From contig JAEEQP010000059.1 in the NCBI GenBank assembly GCA_016285355.1, forward strand, positions 1 through 21,547: a stretch of 21,547 nucleotides of DNA, read 5' to 3'. This stretch comes from Bacteroidales bacterium. GTDB taxonomy: Bacteria > Bacteroidota > Bacteroidia > Bacteroidales > F082. Position 1 is the stretch's first letter, and every line of letters starts with the position of its first letter. A program made the translations under genes and the position numbers. Positions 13,711 through 21,547 of the stretch are shown here, one piece after another. The notes below the pieces were generated by a model. It did not search any database, was not told the origin of the DNA, and saw only the letters and a list, made by a program, of their open reading frames with translations.

Positions 13711-15204
13711 ATGATAACAGGTGAAATCAAGAACCGCATCGATTCTATTTGGGACACCTTTTGGACGGGCGGCATCACCAATTCCGTGACCGTCTTGGAG
13801 CAGATGACCTATCTCTTTTTTATGAAAATGCTGGATGATGCCCAACGCACCAAGGAGGCCAATGCCAATGTGATGGGTGTGAAGGTAAAGGATCCTACCT
13901 TCAAAGAAGGTCTATGGCATAACCCAGAGACAGACAAGGATGTTCTATATAACAGCCTGCGCTGGAATGTCTTCAAGAACATGGAAGCCGAACAGATGTT
14001 CCGTATTGTCAGCAAGGATGTGTTCATCTTCATCAAGAACCTGAACGAAGGCAGGGAGTCGGCCTACAGCAAGTTTATGGCCAATGCCACTTTCCTCATC
14101 CAAAGTCCAAGAACACTAGTGAAAATCGTGGAGGGCATAGACCATCTTGACATGAACAACCGCGACACGATGGGCGATGTATATGAGTATGTCTTGGGCA
14201 AGATGGCGGCAAGCGGCAACAACGGCCAGTTCCGCACCCCGAGGCACATCATTCGCATGATGGTGGAACTGATGCAGCCTACGCTGAAAGACACCATCTG
14301 CGACCCGGCCATGGGCAGCGCGGGATTCATCGTGGAATCGGCCAAGTATATCCAAGCGCACTACAAGTCGGAACTGCTGAAAAAGGAGAATGCCGAACAC
14401 TACAAGAACGGCATGCTTCACGGCTTCGACACCGATGCCACCATGCTCCGTATCGGGGCGATGAACCTGATGCTGCATGGTGTCGACAACCCCGACATCC
14501 AATATCAAGACAGCCTTTCGACCGACAACAAGGATGCCGACCGCTACACGCTTTGCCTTGCCAATCCACCGTTCACAGGCAGCCTCGACAATGAGGCGGT
14601 GAGCAAGACTCTATTAGCCATCACCAAGACGAAGAAGACGGAACTGCTCTTCCTTGCCCTGTTTGTGAGGATGCTGCAAATAGGTGGCCGTTGTGCCAGC
14701 ATCGTGCCTGATGGCGTGTTGTTTGGCAATAGCACAGGCCACAAGTCCATCCGCAAGGAATTGATCGACAACCAGCGCTTGCAGGCTGTGATTTCGATGC
14801 CAAGTGGCGTCTTCAAACCCTATGCGGGCGTCTCCACCGCTATCCTCATCTTCACCAAGACCAACGCGGGCGGCACGGACAAGGTGTGGTTCTACGACAT
14901 GAAAGCCGACGGCTTCTCGTTGGACGACAAGCGCACACCCATTGCCGACAACGACATCCCCGATGTGATTGCCCGTTTCAAGAACCTTGAAGGTGAAGAA
15001 AGCCGCAGCAGGAAAGATCAGAGTTTCCTTGTGCCAGTGGATGAAATCAAGGCCAACGATTACGACCTCTCCATCAATAAATACAAGGAAGTGGAAAAGG
15101 TGAAGGTAGAATACGAAAAGCCTGATGTGGTGTTGGGAAGGATTGAAGCTTTGCAAATGGAAATCACTGCTGCGATTAAAGAATTCAAAGAACAATATTT
15201 GTAA
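13711..15204 (+). CDS. hsdM: Type I restriction-modification system, DNA methyltransferase subunit
   Basis: 497 aa, typical for HsdM. An N-terminal helical domain (ITNSVTVLEQMTYLFFMKML) is followed by the N6-adenine methyltransferase core: GQFRTPRHI at 172-180, motif I DPAMGSAGF at 198-206, GFD at 238-240, and catalytic motif IV NPPF at 285-288. Later come DGVLFG and MPSGVFKPYAGVSTAILIF. It methylates adenine in the target set by HsdS and is needed for both modification and restriction. All catalytic motifs are intact. The stop is 10 bases before the next start, and all four genes of the operon run the same way. Confidence 0.95.
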   Translation: MITGEIKNRIDSIWDTFWTGGITNSVTVLEQMTYLFFMKMLDDAQRTKEANANVMGVKVKDPTFKEGLWHNPETDKDVLYNSLRWNVFKNMEAEQMFRIVSKDVFIFIKNLNEGRESAYSKFMANATFLIQSPRTLVKIVEGIDHLDMNNRDTMGDVYEYVLGKMAASGNNGQFRTPRHIIRMMVELMQPTLKDTICDPAMGSAGFIVESAKYIQAHYKSELLKKENAEHYKNGMLHGFDTDATMLRIGAMNLMLHGVDNPDIQYQDSLSTDNKDADRYTLCLANPPFTGSLDNEAVSKTLLAITKTKKTELLFLALFVRMLQIGGRCASIVPDGVLFGNSTGHKSIRKELIDNQRLQAVISMPSGVFKPYAGVSTAILIFTKTNAGGTDKVWFYDMKADGFSLDDKRTPIADNDIPDVIARFKNLEGEESRSRKDQSFLVPVDEIKANDYDLSINKYKEVEKVKVEYEKPDVVLGRIEALQMEITAAIKEFKEQYL

Positions 15205-15214
15205 TAAGTATAAA

Positions 15215-16363
15215 ATGGTTACTGCATCCTATCGTCCGCGCAATCCTGGCCACGACTATTACGGCAAAGGCACCTATCTCATCACGATTGTGGTGAGCGG
15301 TCGCGAGCCATTGCTAGGACGTTTGGGCAATGATGCACAGCATCCAGAGGTGCATTTGTCACCTTTGGGTGAAGTGGTGCGGCAGATATGGGAGCAGACA
15401 CCAGTTGGACAGGAGAAGCATGGCAACCGAGTGGTTGTGCATGCCTGCGTTTGCATGCCTGACCATTTCCATGGGGTGATAGAGGTGCTGGAGCCGATGC
15501 GATGGAGCCTTGGAGACATTATGCAAGCATTCAAGGCGGCTTGCACCAGCCGATGGCAACAGCAGGAGGGGCTTGCCGTTTCCATCAATCGGCCGATATC
15601 GGCCGATTGCTTAGGCCCTGATGCCCCTGCTTGGCTGCGCGAGAAAGCCTTGAAACACAGCGACGAAGGCTCTCTTATCCGCCACCTCTCAAAGAAGCAG
15701 CGCCAAGAATACTACGCCCTAGTAGGACGGCAACAGCGCCCCCTCTTCGATGACAACTACGACGACACCGTCTGCCTCGACGACCGCCATCGGGAGGTGA
15801 TGATCGCCTATGTGCACGACAACCCGCGCCGCGCCATCATCCGACGCCTGCTCCCCGATGTGATGCAGCGCAGCCTCCATGTGCAAATAGGCAGCCGTTC
15901 CTACGGCACCTTCGGCAACCTCTTCCTGCTGCGCTGGGCCAACAAACTGCAGGTGCAATGCCACCGCAAGCACCCCATTACAGGCCAGCCCTACGAAGAG
16001 ACCGCCGATTACGCCCAAGAGCACGACCAATGGATAACCGCCATCATGGGTGGCGCCACGGTGATTGTGACCCCAGGCATCTCGCGCGGCGAACTAATGA
16101 TGAAAAACGAATGCATAGAGAAGGGCTTCCCGCTCATCCATTTGCAGAAAGAGCCCATTGGCCCCTATTGGAAGCCCGAACGCCAGCGCTTCGAGGCCTG
16201 CGCCAATGGCAGCCTCCTCATCCTCGCCCCCTGGGGCCTCGATGAGATGAGCGATGTGGCCGGTGTGCCTTCCAACAGCGACTACAGCCGCTTCCATAAC
16301 CTGAACACCCTCGCCGCCGAACTGTGCTCCTTCAACGGCGACGCTAAAATAATGAAACAATAA
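15215..16363 (+). CDS. REP-associated tyrosine transposase-like (Y1/HUH) protein with extra C-terminal domain, inside hsd operon
   Basis: 382 aa. The N-terminal ~215 residues follow the RAYT/IS200-like plan: YGKGTYLITIVVSGREPLLG, then the HUH pair His84-Phe-His86 in CMPDHFHGVIEV, SLGDIMQAFKAACTSRW, RPLFDDNYDD and the family motif Y199-VHDNP-204. A stretch of about 60 residues (115-175) between core elements is longer than usual. Residues ~215-382 form a second domain I do not recognise, with ATVIVTPGISRGELMMKNEC and GFPLIHLQKEP, then RRFxAC-like RFEACANGSLLILAPW; this faintly recalls DprA/SLOG Rossmann proteins. I chose the ATG at 15215 because upstream codons overlap hsdM. The stop overlaps the hsdS start (TAATG), so it is a coupled operon member and not a fresh insertion. 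No terminal repeats or target duplications are seen. The 3' half is markedly GC-rich. Confidence 0.8.
   Translation: MVTASYRPRNPGHDYYGKGTYLITIVVSGREPLLGRLGNDAQHPEVHLSPLGEVVRQIWEQTPVGQEKHGNRVVVHACVCMPDHFHGVIEVLEPMRWSLGDIMQAFKAACTSRWQQQEGLAVSINRPISADCLGPDAPAWLREKALKHSDEGSLIRHLSKKQRQEYYALVGRQQRPLFDDNYDDTVCLDDRHREVMIAYVHDNPRRAIIRRLLPDVMQRSLHVQIGSRSYGTFGNLFLLRWANKLQVQCHRKHPITGQPYEETADYAQEHDQWITAIMGGATVIVTPGISRGELMMKNECIEKGFPLIHLQKEPIGPYWKPERQRFEACANGSLLILAPWGLDEMSDVAGVPSNSDYSRFHNLNTLAAELCSFNGDAKIMKQ
15586..15609. repeat. Perfect 24-bp palindrome inside the transposase-like gene
   Basis: The 24 bases centred between 15597 and 15598 equal their own reverse complement; the core is GGCCGATATCGGCC and the outer bases are CAATC and GATTG. 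It encodes SINRPISAD in the poorly conserved linker of the protein. As single-stranded DNA or RNA it would fold on itself. RAYT enzymes recognise palindromic repeats, so it is a candidate target, though chance cannot be excluded. Confidence 0.85.
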
Positions 16364-17436
16364 TGAAAGAAAACTGGACATATAAGAAATTTGAGGATTG
16401 TTTAGATAAGGTAAAATACACTTCAAAAGTGCCATCTTCGGATTATTTGAAGGATGGATTATTTCCTATTGTTTCTCAAGAAGAAGGACTGATTTCTGGT
16501 TATTGGGATGAGGAAGGAGATGTTTTTAAGGTTCAAAAACCTGTTGTCATATTTGGGGACCATACAAGAATATTAAAATATGTGGATTTCGATTTTGTGC
16601 TTGGTGCTGACGGTGTCAAAATCTTACAACCCATCGATGGTTTATCTGCTAAATTTCTATTGTATTATTTGACTTGGTGCAATATTCCTAGTTTGGGTTA
16701 TTCTCGTCATTATAAGCTGCTTAAAGAATTAGATACCCCTGTTCCTCCTATAGAAACCCAATCCCGCATCGTCTCCGAACTAGACCTCCTCCAATCCATC
16801 ATCGACAAGCAGCAAGCCCAACTGAAGGAATTGGACAAGCTGGCCCAAGCCGTTTTCTATGACATGTTCGGCGACCCGGTGGAGAATGAAAAAGGGTGGG
16901 AGGAGAAGAAAGTATCTGAAATAACTAAATACTATAATGGAATTGCTCATGAACAAGATGTGGATGAGAATGGTAATTTTATTCTAATAAATGCCAAATT
17001 TATTTCAACGCAAGGAGAAACAGTTAAACGAACATCTATGCAGCGTTTCCCTTTATTTGTAGACGATATAGTTATGGTACTAAGTGATTTGCCAAATGGG
17101 AAATCATTAGGAAAATGTTTTTTGATTGATAAGAACAATTTATATTCGTTGAATCAACGGATTTGTTGTTTTAGAGGTTTTGAGGGGGAAGCCATATTTT
17201 TAAAGTTTGTAATTAACCGAAATCCTTATTTTTTATCTTTTGATGATGGGAAAGGACAAACAAATTTGCGAAAAAATGATGTAGAAAACCTACCTGTTAT
17301 TATTCCCCCGCTTTCCTTGCAACAATCCTTCGCCGCCAAAATCGAATCCATAGAAAAACAAAAATCCGCCATAAGCCAATCCATAACGGAAACACAAAAA
17401 CTCTTCAACTATACCATGGACAAATACTTTGGATAA
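16363..17436 (+). CDS. hsdS: Type I restriction-modification system, specificity subunit
   Basis: 357 aa with the usual two-fold HsdS layout. Target-recognition domain 1 is about residues 1-130 and is followed by the conserved helical region PPIETQSRIVSELDLLQSII with QLKELDKLAQAVFYDMFGDP at about 126-172. Target-recognition domain 2 runs to ~310 and is closed by a second helical region (PPLSLQQSFAAKIESIEKQK). The two variable parts are strongly AT-rich (about 16370-16740 and 16915-17300), while the helical parts match the GC of the neighbours; this mosaic fits exchange of recognition domains. HsdS sets the bipartite DNA target, which cannot be read from sequence. It starts within the stop of the transposase-like gene and is followed directly by hsdR. 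Confidence 0.93.
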   Translation: MKENWTYKKFEDCLDKVKYTSKVPSSDYLKDGLFPIVSQEEGLISGYWDEEGDVFKVQKPVVIFGDHTRILKYVDFDFVLGADGVKILQPIDGLSAKFLLYYLTWCNIPSLGYSRHYKLLKELDTPVPPIETQSRIVSELDLLQSIIDKQQAQLKELDKLAQAVFYDMFGDPVENEKGWEEKKVSEITKYYNGIAHEQDVDENGNFILINAKFISTQGETVKRTSMQRFPLFVDDIVMVLSDLPNGKSLGKCFLIDKNNLYSLNQRICCFRGFEGEAIFLKFVINRNPYFLSFDDGKGQTNLRKNDVENLPVIIPPLSLQQSFAAKIESIEKQKSAISQSITETQKLFNYTMDKYFG

Positions 17437-17437
17437 C

Positions 17438-20400
17438 ATGCGCAACTTCGACTACATAAAAGACCTCGGGCTGAACGACCTCTACCGCTTTTGTTCGGCG
17501 GCGGAGGAAAACCAGTGGAGCAACCCCGAATTTAGCGCTCTCAATGCCCGAAAAGCGTTGGAATATATCACCAAGTCGCTATATATCGCAAAAGGCATCC
17601 AGATTCCACCAAGGGCTCCACTAGCCGAGCTGGTCGACGGTGAGCCTTTCAGCAGCTTCATCAACGACTCCAAGGTGATGATGGCGGTTCACTACGTCCG
17701 CAGGGTGGGCAATCATGGAGCGCATGGCACCGTTTCGCGCAGAGAGGCGTTCTTCGCTTTGCTCAATATCTACAATGTAGTAGGGGCTATCTTGCTGAAA
17801 TTGAAGATGGTCGATGAGGTGAAGCCTTTCGACAATGACCTGTTGCCCAAAGCCATTGAGAACGCTGTAGTTGTTCCCTCCGAGGTTGAAGTCAAGGAAA
17901 GCGACACCATCATCACAGAGGCCGACAAAGAATCGCTGAAAGACACAGACCCTGTTAAGGAGATTCCATCAGATATTTCAGAGGCTGAAACCCGTAAGCT
18001 GTTCATTGACCTGATGCTGAAGGAAGCAGGATGGGATGTGCTTGAAACGGAAGGCGCCGTGCAACCCTTGAAAGCCTGTATTGAGGTCGAGGTGCACGGA
18101 ATGCCTAACGAAGAAGGCATTGGCTTTGCCGACTATGTGCTGTTCAGCAGCAATGGACTCCCATTGGCCGTTGTCGAGGCCAAGCGCACTACGGTCTCGC
18201 CACTCAAAGGCAAACATCAGGCGGAGCTCTATGCCGATTGCCTTGAGAAGCAGTATGGCGTCAGGCCAGTCATCTACTATACCAACGGCTTCGAGACCAA
18301 CATCATCGACGGCTTGGGCTATCCGCCCCGACCCTTGTTCGGTTTCCACACGGCGGACGACTTGGAACGTCTGATCCAGAAACGTGGCCGCAAGGACATC
18401 ATGGACTTTTCGGTGAAAGACAGCATCACCGACCGCCACTATCAGAAAATGGCCGTCAAAGCTGTGTGTGAGCACTACAACAAGAAGCACCGCAAGGCCC
18501 TGCTGGTGATGGCCACGGGAACGGGCAAGACAAGGGTCTCCATCTCGTTGGTCGACGTGCTGATGCGCAACGATTGGGTGAAGAACGTATTGTTTTTGGC
18601 CGATAGGACGAGTCTCGTCAGCCAAGCCCACAAGAACTACGCGAAGTTGCTGCCCAGCACCACCACTTGTGTGTTGAGCGAGAGGGACAACGACAAGAAG
18701 AAAGACCTCAATGCCCGCATCGTCTTCTCCACCTATCAAACGATGATTAATTATATTGATACGGAGGAAAAACTGTATTCAATAGGCCATTTTGATTTGA
18801 TAATCATTGACGAGGCGCACCGCAGCATCTTCGGAAAGTATGCCGCCGTGTTCAACTATTTCGATGCCATGCTGGTCGGCTTGACCGCCACGCCTCGTGA
18901 GGACGTCGACCGCAGCACCTATGATATTTTCCAGATGGAAGAGGGCGAGCCGAATTTCGCCTACGAACTGGATGAGGCTGTGGCAGACAAGTATTTGGTC
19001 AACTATCATGGTTTCAAACGTGGATCACTCATCATGAAGGAGGGCATCAAGTATGACAAACTTACAGAGGTGGAAAAGCGGCAGTTGGAATTGGTTTGGG
19101 AATACGAGCAAATCAACGGCAGGGACATCGCCAACAGCGAGATATTCAGCTACATCTTCAACGAGGACACCATCGATGCCGTCCTTCAAGACTTGATGGA
19201 ACACGGCCTGAAGGTGCAGAGCGGAGAACGCATCGGAAAGTCGGTCGTCTTCGCCTACAACCACCATCATGCCGAGTTGATTGTGAATCGGTTCAACGTG
19301 CTTTATCCTGAATATGGATCAAGTTTCTGTGTGCTGATTGACAACTATGTCACCTACGCCCACGACCTGATTGATAAGTTTGAAATCCGTGATGCGGATC
19401 CGCAGGTGGCCGTTTCGGTCGATATGCTCGACACAGGCATCGACGTGCCCGACATCCTCAATCTTGTATTTTTCAAGCCAGTAAAGAGTAAGATAAAATT
19501 CTTGCAGATGATTGGCCGTGGAACGAGGTTGAGCGAAAACATCTTTGGGCCGGGCAAGGACAAGGAATGCTTCTACATCTTCGATTGGTGCGACAACTTC
19601 GACTACTTCGACCAAAACCCCGATGGGCACGAGGCGCCTGTCTCGCAGTCGCTGACGGAACGCCTTTTCTGTTTGCGTTCGGAAATCGCTTTCCACTTGC
19701 AGCATCAGCAATATCAGGAGGACGAATACTGCAAAAGTCTTCATGATGAGAACAAGGCTTTGCTTCATGAACAAGTCCAAGCTTTGTCGGACAGCCACAT
19801 CTCGGTCAGGATGAAGTGGGAAGCCGTGAGCCATTTCAAGGAAGCGGATGCTTGGGTTTATATCTCGGACATGGACTTGCTCACGTTGAAAAAAGATGTT
19901 GCACTATTGTTGCCCAAAAACACCTTGGATGAAAGCGCCAAGAAATTCGACGTGCTGACCTTGACCATCGAGTTGGGTTGCCTCGATTCGGAAGTGGATT
20001 CGTCCAGAAGCATTCAACGCGTGAAACTGATTGCAGCGGAACTGATGGAAAAGGCGACCTTGCCGCAGGTGCAGGCCAAGATGGGCACCATTAAGGAAGT
20101 GCTCTCCGATGTGGCGTGGCAGAACGTGTCGCTGCAATGGCTTGAAAAGGTAAGAACGGATTTGCGCGACCTAATGAAGTTCTTGTTAGGTGACAAGAAG
20201 AAATGGTTTGTGGTCGACATCGACGATGTCATCAGCGAAGAAGGTGAGGTTGAGGGTGTGACACCGAAAGTGAGTTACAAACAGCGTGTCATGGACTTCT
20301 TGGCAGCCAACAGGCATTTGCCTGTTTTGGACAAAATCTACAACATGGAAAAACTTGAGGATGGTGATTTCCGCGAGTTGCAGCGCATCCTTTGGGAAGA

Positions 20401-20767
20401 GTTAGGCAGCAGGGATGAATACAAACAATACACCCAAGGCAAGATGTGCGGCGACAATGTGGCCATCCTCATCCGCTCGCTCATAGGCGTGGACAGGAAA
20501 GTTGCCATGCAGCGTTTTGGCAGCTTCATCTCGGGCATGGAACTCAACTCAGAGCAAGAGGAATTCCTGATGACCATCATCAGTTATGTCTGCGAGAACG
20601 GCGATATCACCAAGGAAATCGTAGTGAATGAACCACCTTTTGACGAAAGATTGGATGTGTTCAACGCTTATATGATACCATTAGCCAAATACATCGACAA
20701 TATCCATAATGTTGTGATTCCGCTGTATCCCTATATGGATCAAGAGTTTTCGAAGGCGGCTGAATGA
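17438..20767 (+). CDS. hsdR: Type I restriction enzyme, R subunit (endonuclease/translocase)
   Basis: 1109 aa. An N-terminal DUF4145-like domain (DLYRFCSAAEENQWSNPEF to about residue 115) precedes the nuclease domain, whose PD-(D/E)xK residues are Asp232 in GFADYVLF and Glu247-x-Lys249 in VVEAKRT. The SF2 motor follows: Walker A ATGTGKT at 359-365, DEAH at 458-461, TATP at 483-486 and motif VI IGRGTR at 692-697. A helical C-terminal region like that of EcoEI-type R subunits mediates assembly. All catalytic motifs are intact, so the system looks functional. I chose the ATG at 17438, one base after the hsdS stop; a TTG nine bases earlier in the same frame (17429) is possible. It cuts DNA far from unmethylated sites after ATP-driven translocation. 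Confidence 0.95.
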   Translation: MRNFDYIKDLGLNDLYRFCSAAEENQWSNPEFSALNARKALEYITKSLYIAKGIQIPPRAPLAELVDGEPFSSFINDSKVMMAVHYVRRVGNHGAHGTVSRREAFFALLNIYNVVGAILLKLKMVDEVKPFDNDLLPKAIENAVVVPSEVEVKESDTIITEADKESLKDTDPVKEIPSDISEAETRKLFIDLMLKEAGWDVLETEGAVQPLKACIEVEVHGMPNEEGIGFADYVLFSSNGLPLAVVEAKRTTVSPLKGKHQAELYADCLEKQYGVRPVIYYTNGFETNIIDGLGYPPRPLFGFHTADDLERLIQKRGRKDIMDFSVKDSITDRHYQKMAVKAVCEHYNKKHRKALLVMATGTGKTRVSISLVDVLMRNDWVKNVLFLADRTSLVSQAHKNYAKLLPSTTTCVLSERDNDKKKDLNARIVFSTYQTMINYIDTEEKLYSIGHFDLIIIDEAHRSIFGKYAAVFNYFDAMLVGLTATPREDVDRSTYDIFQMEEGEPNFAYELDEAVADKYLVNYHGFKRGSLIMKEGIKYDKLTEVEKRQLELVWEYEQINGRDIANSEIFSYIFNEDTIDAVLQDLMEHGLKVQSGERIGKSVVFAYNHHHAELIVNRFNVLYPEYGSSFCVLIDNYVTYAHDLIDKFEIRDADPQVAVSVDMLDTGIDVPDILNLVFFKPVKSKIKFLQMIGRGTRLSENIFGPGKDKECFYIFDWCDNFDYFDQNPDGHEAPVSQSLTERLFCLRSEIAFHLQHQQYQEDEYCKSLHDENKALLHEQVQALSDSHISVRMKWEAVSHFKEADAWVYISDMDLLTLKKDVALLLPKNTLDESAKKFDVLTLTIELGCLDSEVDSSRSIQRVKLIAAELMEKATLPQVQAKMGTIKEVLSDVAWQNVSLQWLEKVRTDLRDLMKFLLGDKKKWFVVDIDDVISEEGEVEGVTPKVSYKQRVMDFLAANRHLPVLDKIYNMEKLEDGDFRELQRILWEELGSRDEYKQYTQGKMCGDNVAILIRSLIGVDRKVAMQRFGSFISGMELNSEQEEFLMTIISYVCENGDITKEIVVNEPPFDERLDVFNAYMIPLAKYIDNIHNVVIPLYPYMDQEFSKAAE

Positions 20768-20945
20768 TAAGGGACGGTCTCAATAGGCATAGATTCCATG
20801 CCGCCGCACAGTTTGCCGTGGAGATGACATGCTTCGTATATATTAATTAGGTGTACAAATTCCCCCCTTTTTGTCATGTATGAAAATTTTTCCAACTGTA
20901 AATCAGTGTAGTATGGAAAACATGAAAAATACTTGAAAAAAGTGC
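20768..20945. other. Gene-free stretch between hsdR and the rRNA promoter
   Basis: No credible coding region, tRNA or promoter match is seen. A short hairpin (GGCAT at 20786-20790 with ATGCC at 20798-20802) lies 18 bases after the hsdR stop but lacks a T-run, so a standard terminator is not evident. The second half is AT-rich, as is common upstream of strong rRNA promoters. Confidence 0.5.
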
Positions 20946-20975
20946 TTGCGGAATGGGAAAAAGGTAGTACTTTTG
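20946..20975 (+). promoter_or_regulatory. rRNA operon promoter (-33 TTG, -7 TACTTTTG)
   Basis: TTG at 20946-20948, a 19-base spacer and TACTTTTG at 20968-20975 give the same architecture as the rpmG promoter. The expected start near 20982 gives a leader of about 190 bases before the 16S gene. An AT-rich stretch upstream could act like an UP element. Confidence 0.8.
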
Positions 20976-20981
20976 CACCCG

Positions 20982-21172
20982 CTTTCGGAAGGGAAGAGGG
21001 GCGGAGACGCAGGGAGTACGGAAGCGGAAGTTCTTTGAAAGTCTGAGGCCAGCACAAGACCGGCGGCGCGGGGACGCGCCGTCAGTGGAAGGAACCTTAT
21101 TAAAGGAACACCAGAGAGAACATCAAGGCGGAACCCGAGATTCAGAGTAGAACAAAAAGAAAAGACAATAGT
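20982..21172 (+). promoter_or_regulatory. rRNA leader with boxA-like site and hairpin
   Basis: GTTCTTTGAAA at 21030-21040 resembles the boxA antitermination element (CTCTTTAACA in E. coli). A strong stem, CGGCGCG at 21064-21070 with CGCGCCG at 21075-21081 closed by GGGA, follows; such stems are commonly part of leader folding and RNase III-type processing. The leader is otherwise purine-rich with no open reading frame of note. Confidence 0.6.
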
Positions 21173-21547
21173 ACAACGAAGAGTTTGATCCTGGCTCAGG
21201 ATGAACGCTAGCGGCAGGCCTAATACATGCAAGTCGTACGGTAAAATCCCCTTCGGGGGATTGAGAGTGGCGGACGGGTGCGTAACGCGTATGCAACCCA
21301 CCCCCGACGGGCGGATAGCCGGTGGAAACGCCGGATAACCCGCCATGCGCCCCCGGGAGGGCATCCTCCTTGGGGCAAAGCGGCGACGCGGTCGGGGACG
21401 GGCATGCGTCCCATTAGATAGTTGGCGGGGCGACGGCCCACCAAGTCGACGATGGGTAGGGGATCTGAGAGGACGGTCCCCCACACTGGTACTGAGACAC
21501 GGACCAGACTCCTGCGGGAGGCAGCAGTAAGGGATATTGGTCAATGG
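21173..21547 (+). rRNA. rrs: 16S ribosomal RNA, 5' part (cut by window end)
   Basis: The universal 5' signature AGAGTTTGATCCTGGCTCAG begins at 21180, which puts the mature 5' end near 21173. Further conserved blocks are AATACATGCAAGTCG, GGCGGACGGGTGCGTAACGC, ACTGAGACACGG and CTCCTGCGGGAGGCAGCAGT. The GATGAACGCTAGCGGCAGGC start and the AAGGGATATTGGTCAATGG at the end are Bacteroidota-like. About 375 of ~1500 nt are present. Short open frames here are meaningless. Confidence 0.98.

Noticed and set aside
15125..15214. Longer start of the transposase-like protein inside hsdM
   Set aside because: These codons overlap conserved hsdM coding sequence in another frame and give no RAYT-like sequence; the ATG at 15215 is 10 bases after the hsdM stop.
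15215..16363. Recently inserted IS200/IS605 element
   Set aside because: There is no tnpB, no end hairpins flanking the gene, and start and stop are fused into the hsd operon.
20786..20802. Terminator after hsdR
   Set aside because: The stem has only 5 bp with a 7-base loop and no T-run follows.
20903..21544. Open frames in the rRNA leader and 16S gene
   Set aside because: The region is rRNA; the translations are low-complexity Arg/Pro/Gly-rich shadows.

Overview
The window comes from a chromosome of the phylum Bacteroidota, most likely an uncultured gut or rumen type Bacteroidales. Several things point there. The intergenic promoters repeatedly show the Bacteroidota -7 element TAnnTTTG and mostly lack Shine-Dalgarno sites. 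The gene order L33, DUF4295, ftsY, rimO is typical of the phylum. DUF5723 and WbqC proteins are present, and the 16S rRNA 5' end at the right edge reads as Bacteroidales. I cannot give a genus from 375 nt of 16S.

Layout. Positions 1-256 hold the 3' end of a PDZ-domain gene that collides with a minus-strand pair, a periplasmic thioredoxin and a WbqC protein (199-1274). A divergent promoter region (1275-1360) separates these from hutI. Next come three tightly coupled genes (2613-6174): an unrecognised lipoprotein, a DUF5723 outer-membrane-type protein and a small radical SAM activase. A tandem array of three TonB-C paralogs follows (6368-8775), all sharing a cysteine-rich cytoplasmic N-domain. 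ftcD (8970-10670) is the second histidine-degradation gene of the window. The translation and secretion cluster rpmG, DUF4295, ftsY, rimO covers 10757-13509. A complete type I restriction-modification operon (13711-20767) follows. Its order is hsdM, a REP-associated-transposase-like fusion protein, hsdS, hsdR, with 10-base gaps down to 1-base overlaps. The window ends in the promoter, leader and first 375 nt of a 16S rRNA gene.

How the genes work together. HutI and FtcD act in histidine breakdown: HutI makes formiminoglutamate and FtcD moves its formimino group to tetrahydrofolate. HsdM, HsdS and HsdR form a type I R-M complex, with sequence specificity set by two AT-rich target-recognition domains in HsdS. 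FtsY and RimO serve membrane targeting and ribosome modification beside two ribosome-associated small proteins.

Most unusual signals. (1) A Y1/HUH transposase-like protein with an unfamiliar C-terminal domain is embedded in the hsd operon and stop-start coupled to hsdS; a perfect 24-bp palindrome lies inside its own gene. (2) The three TonB-C paralogs carry a conserved Cys5 domain in front of what looks like an internal signal peptide. In copies 1 and 2 the site resembles signal peptidase I, in copy 3 a lipobox. (3) Intergenic DNA holds several unrelated arrays of 7-bp-period degenerate repeats, two of which fold into long hairpins, each just upstream of a gene.
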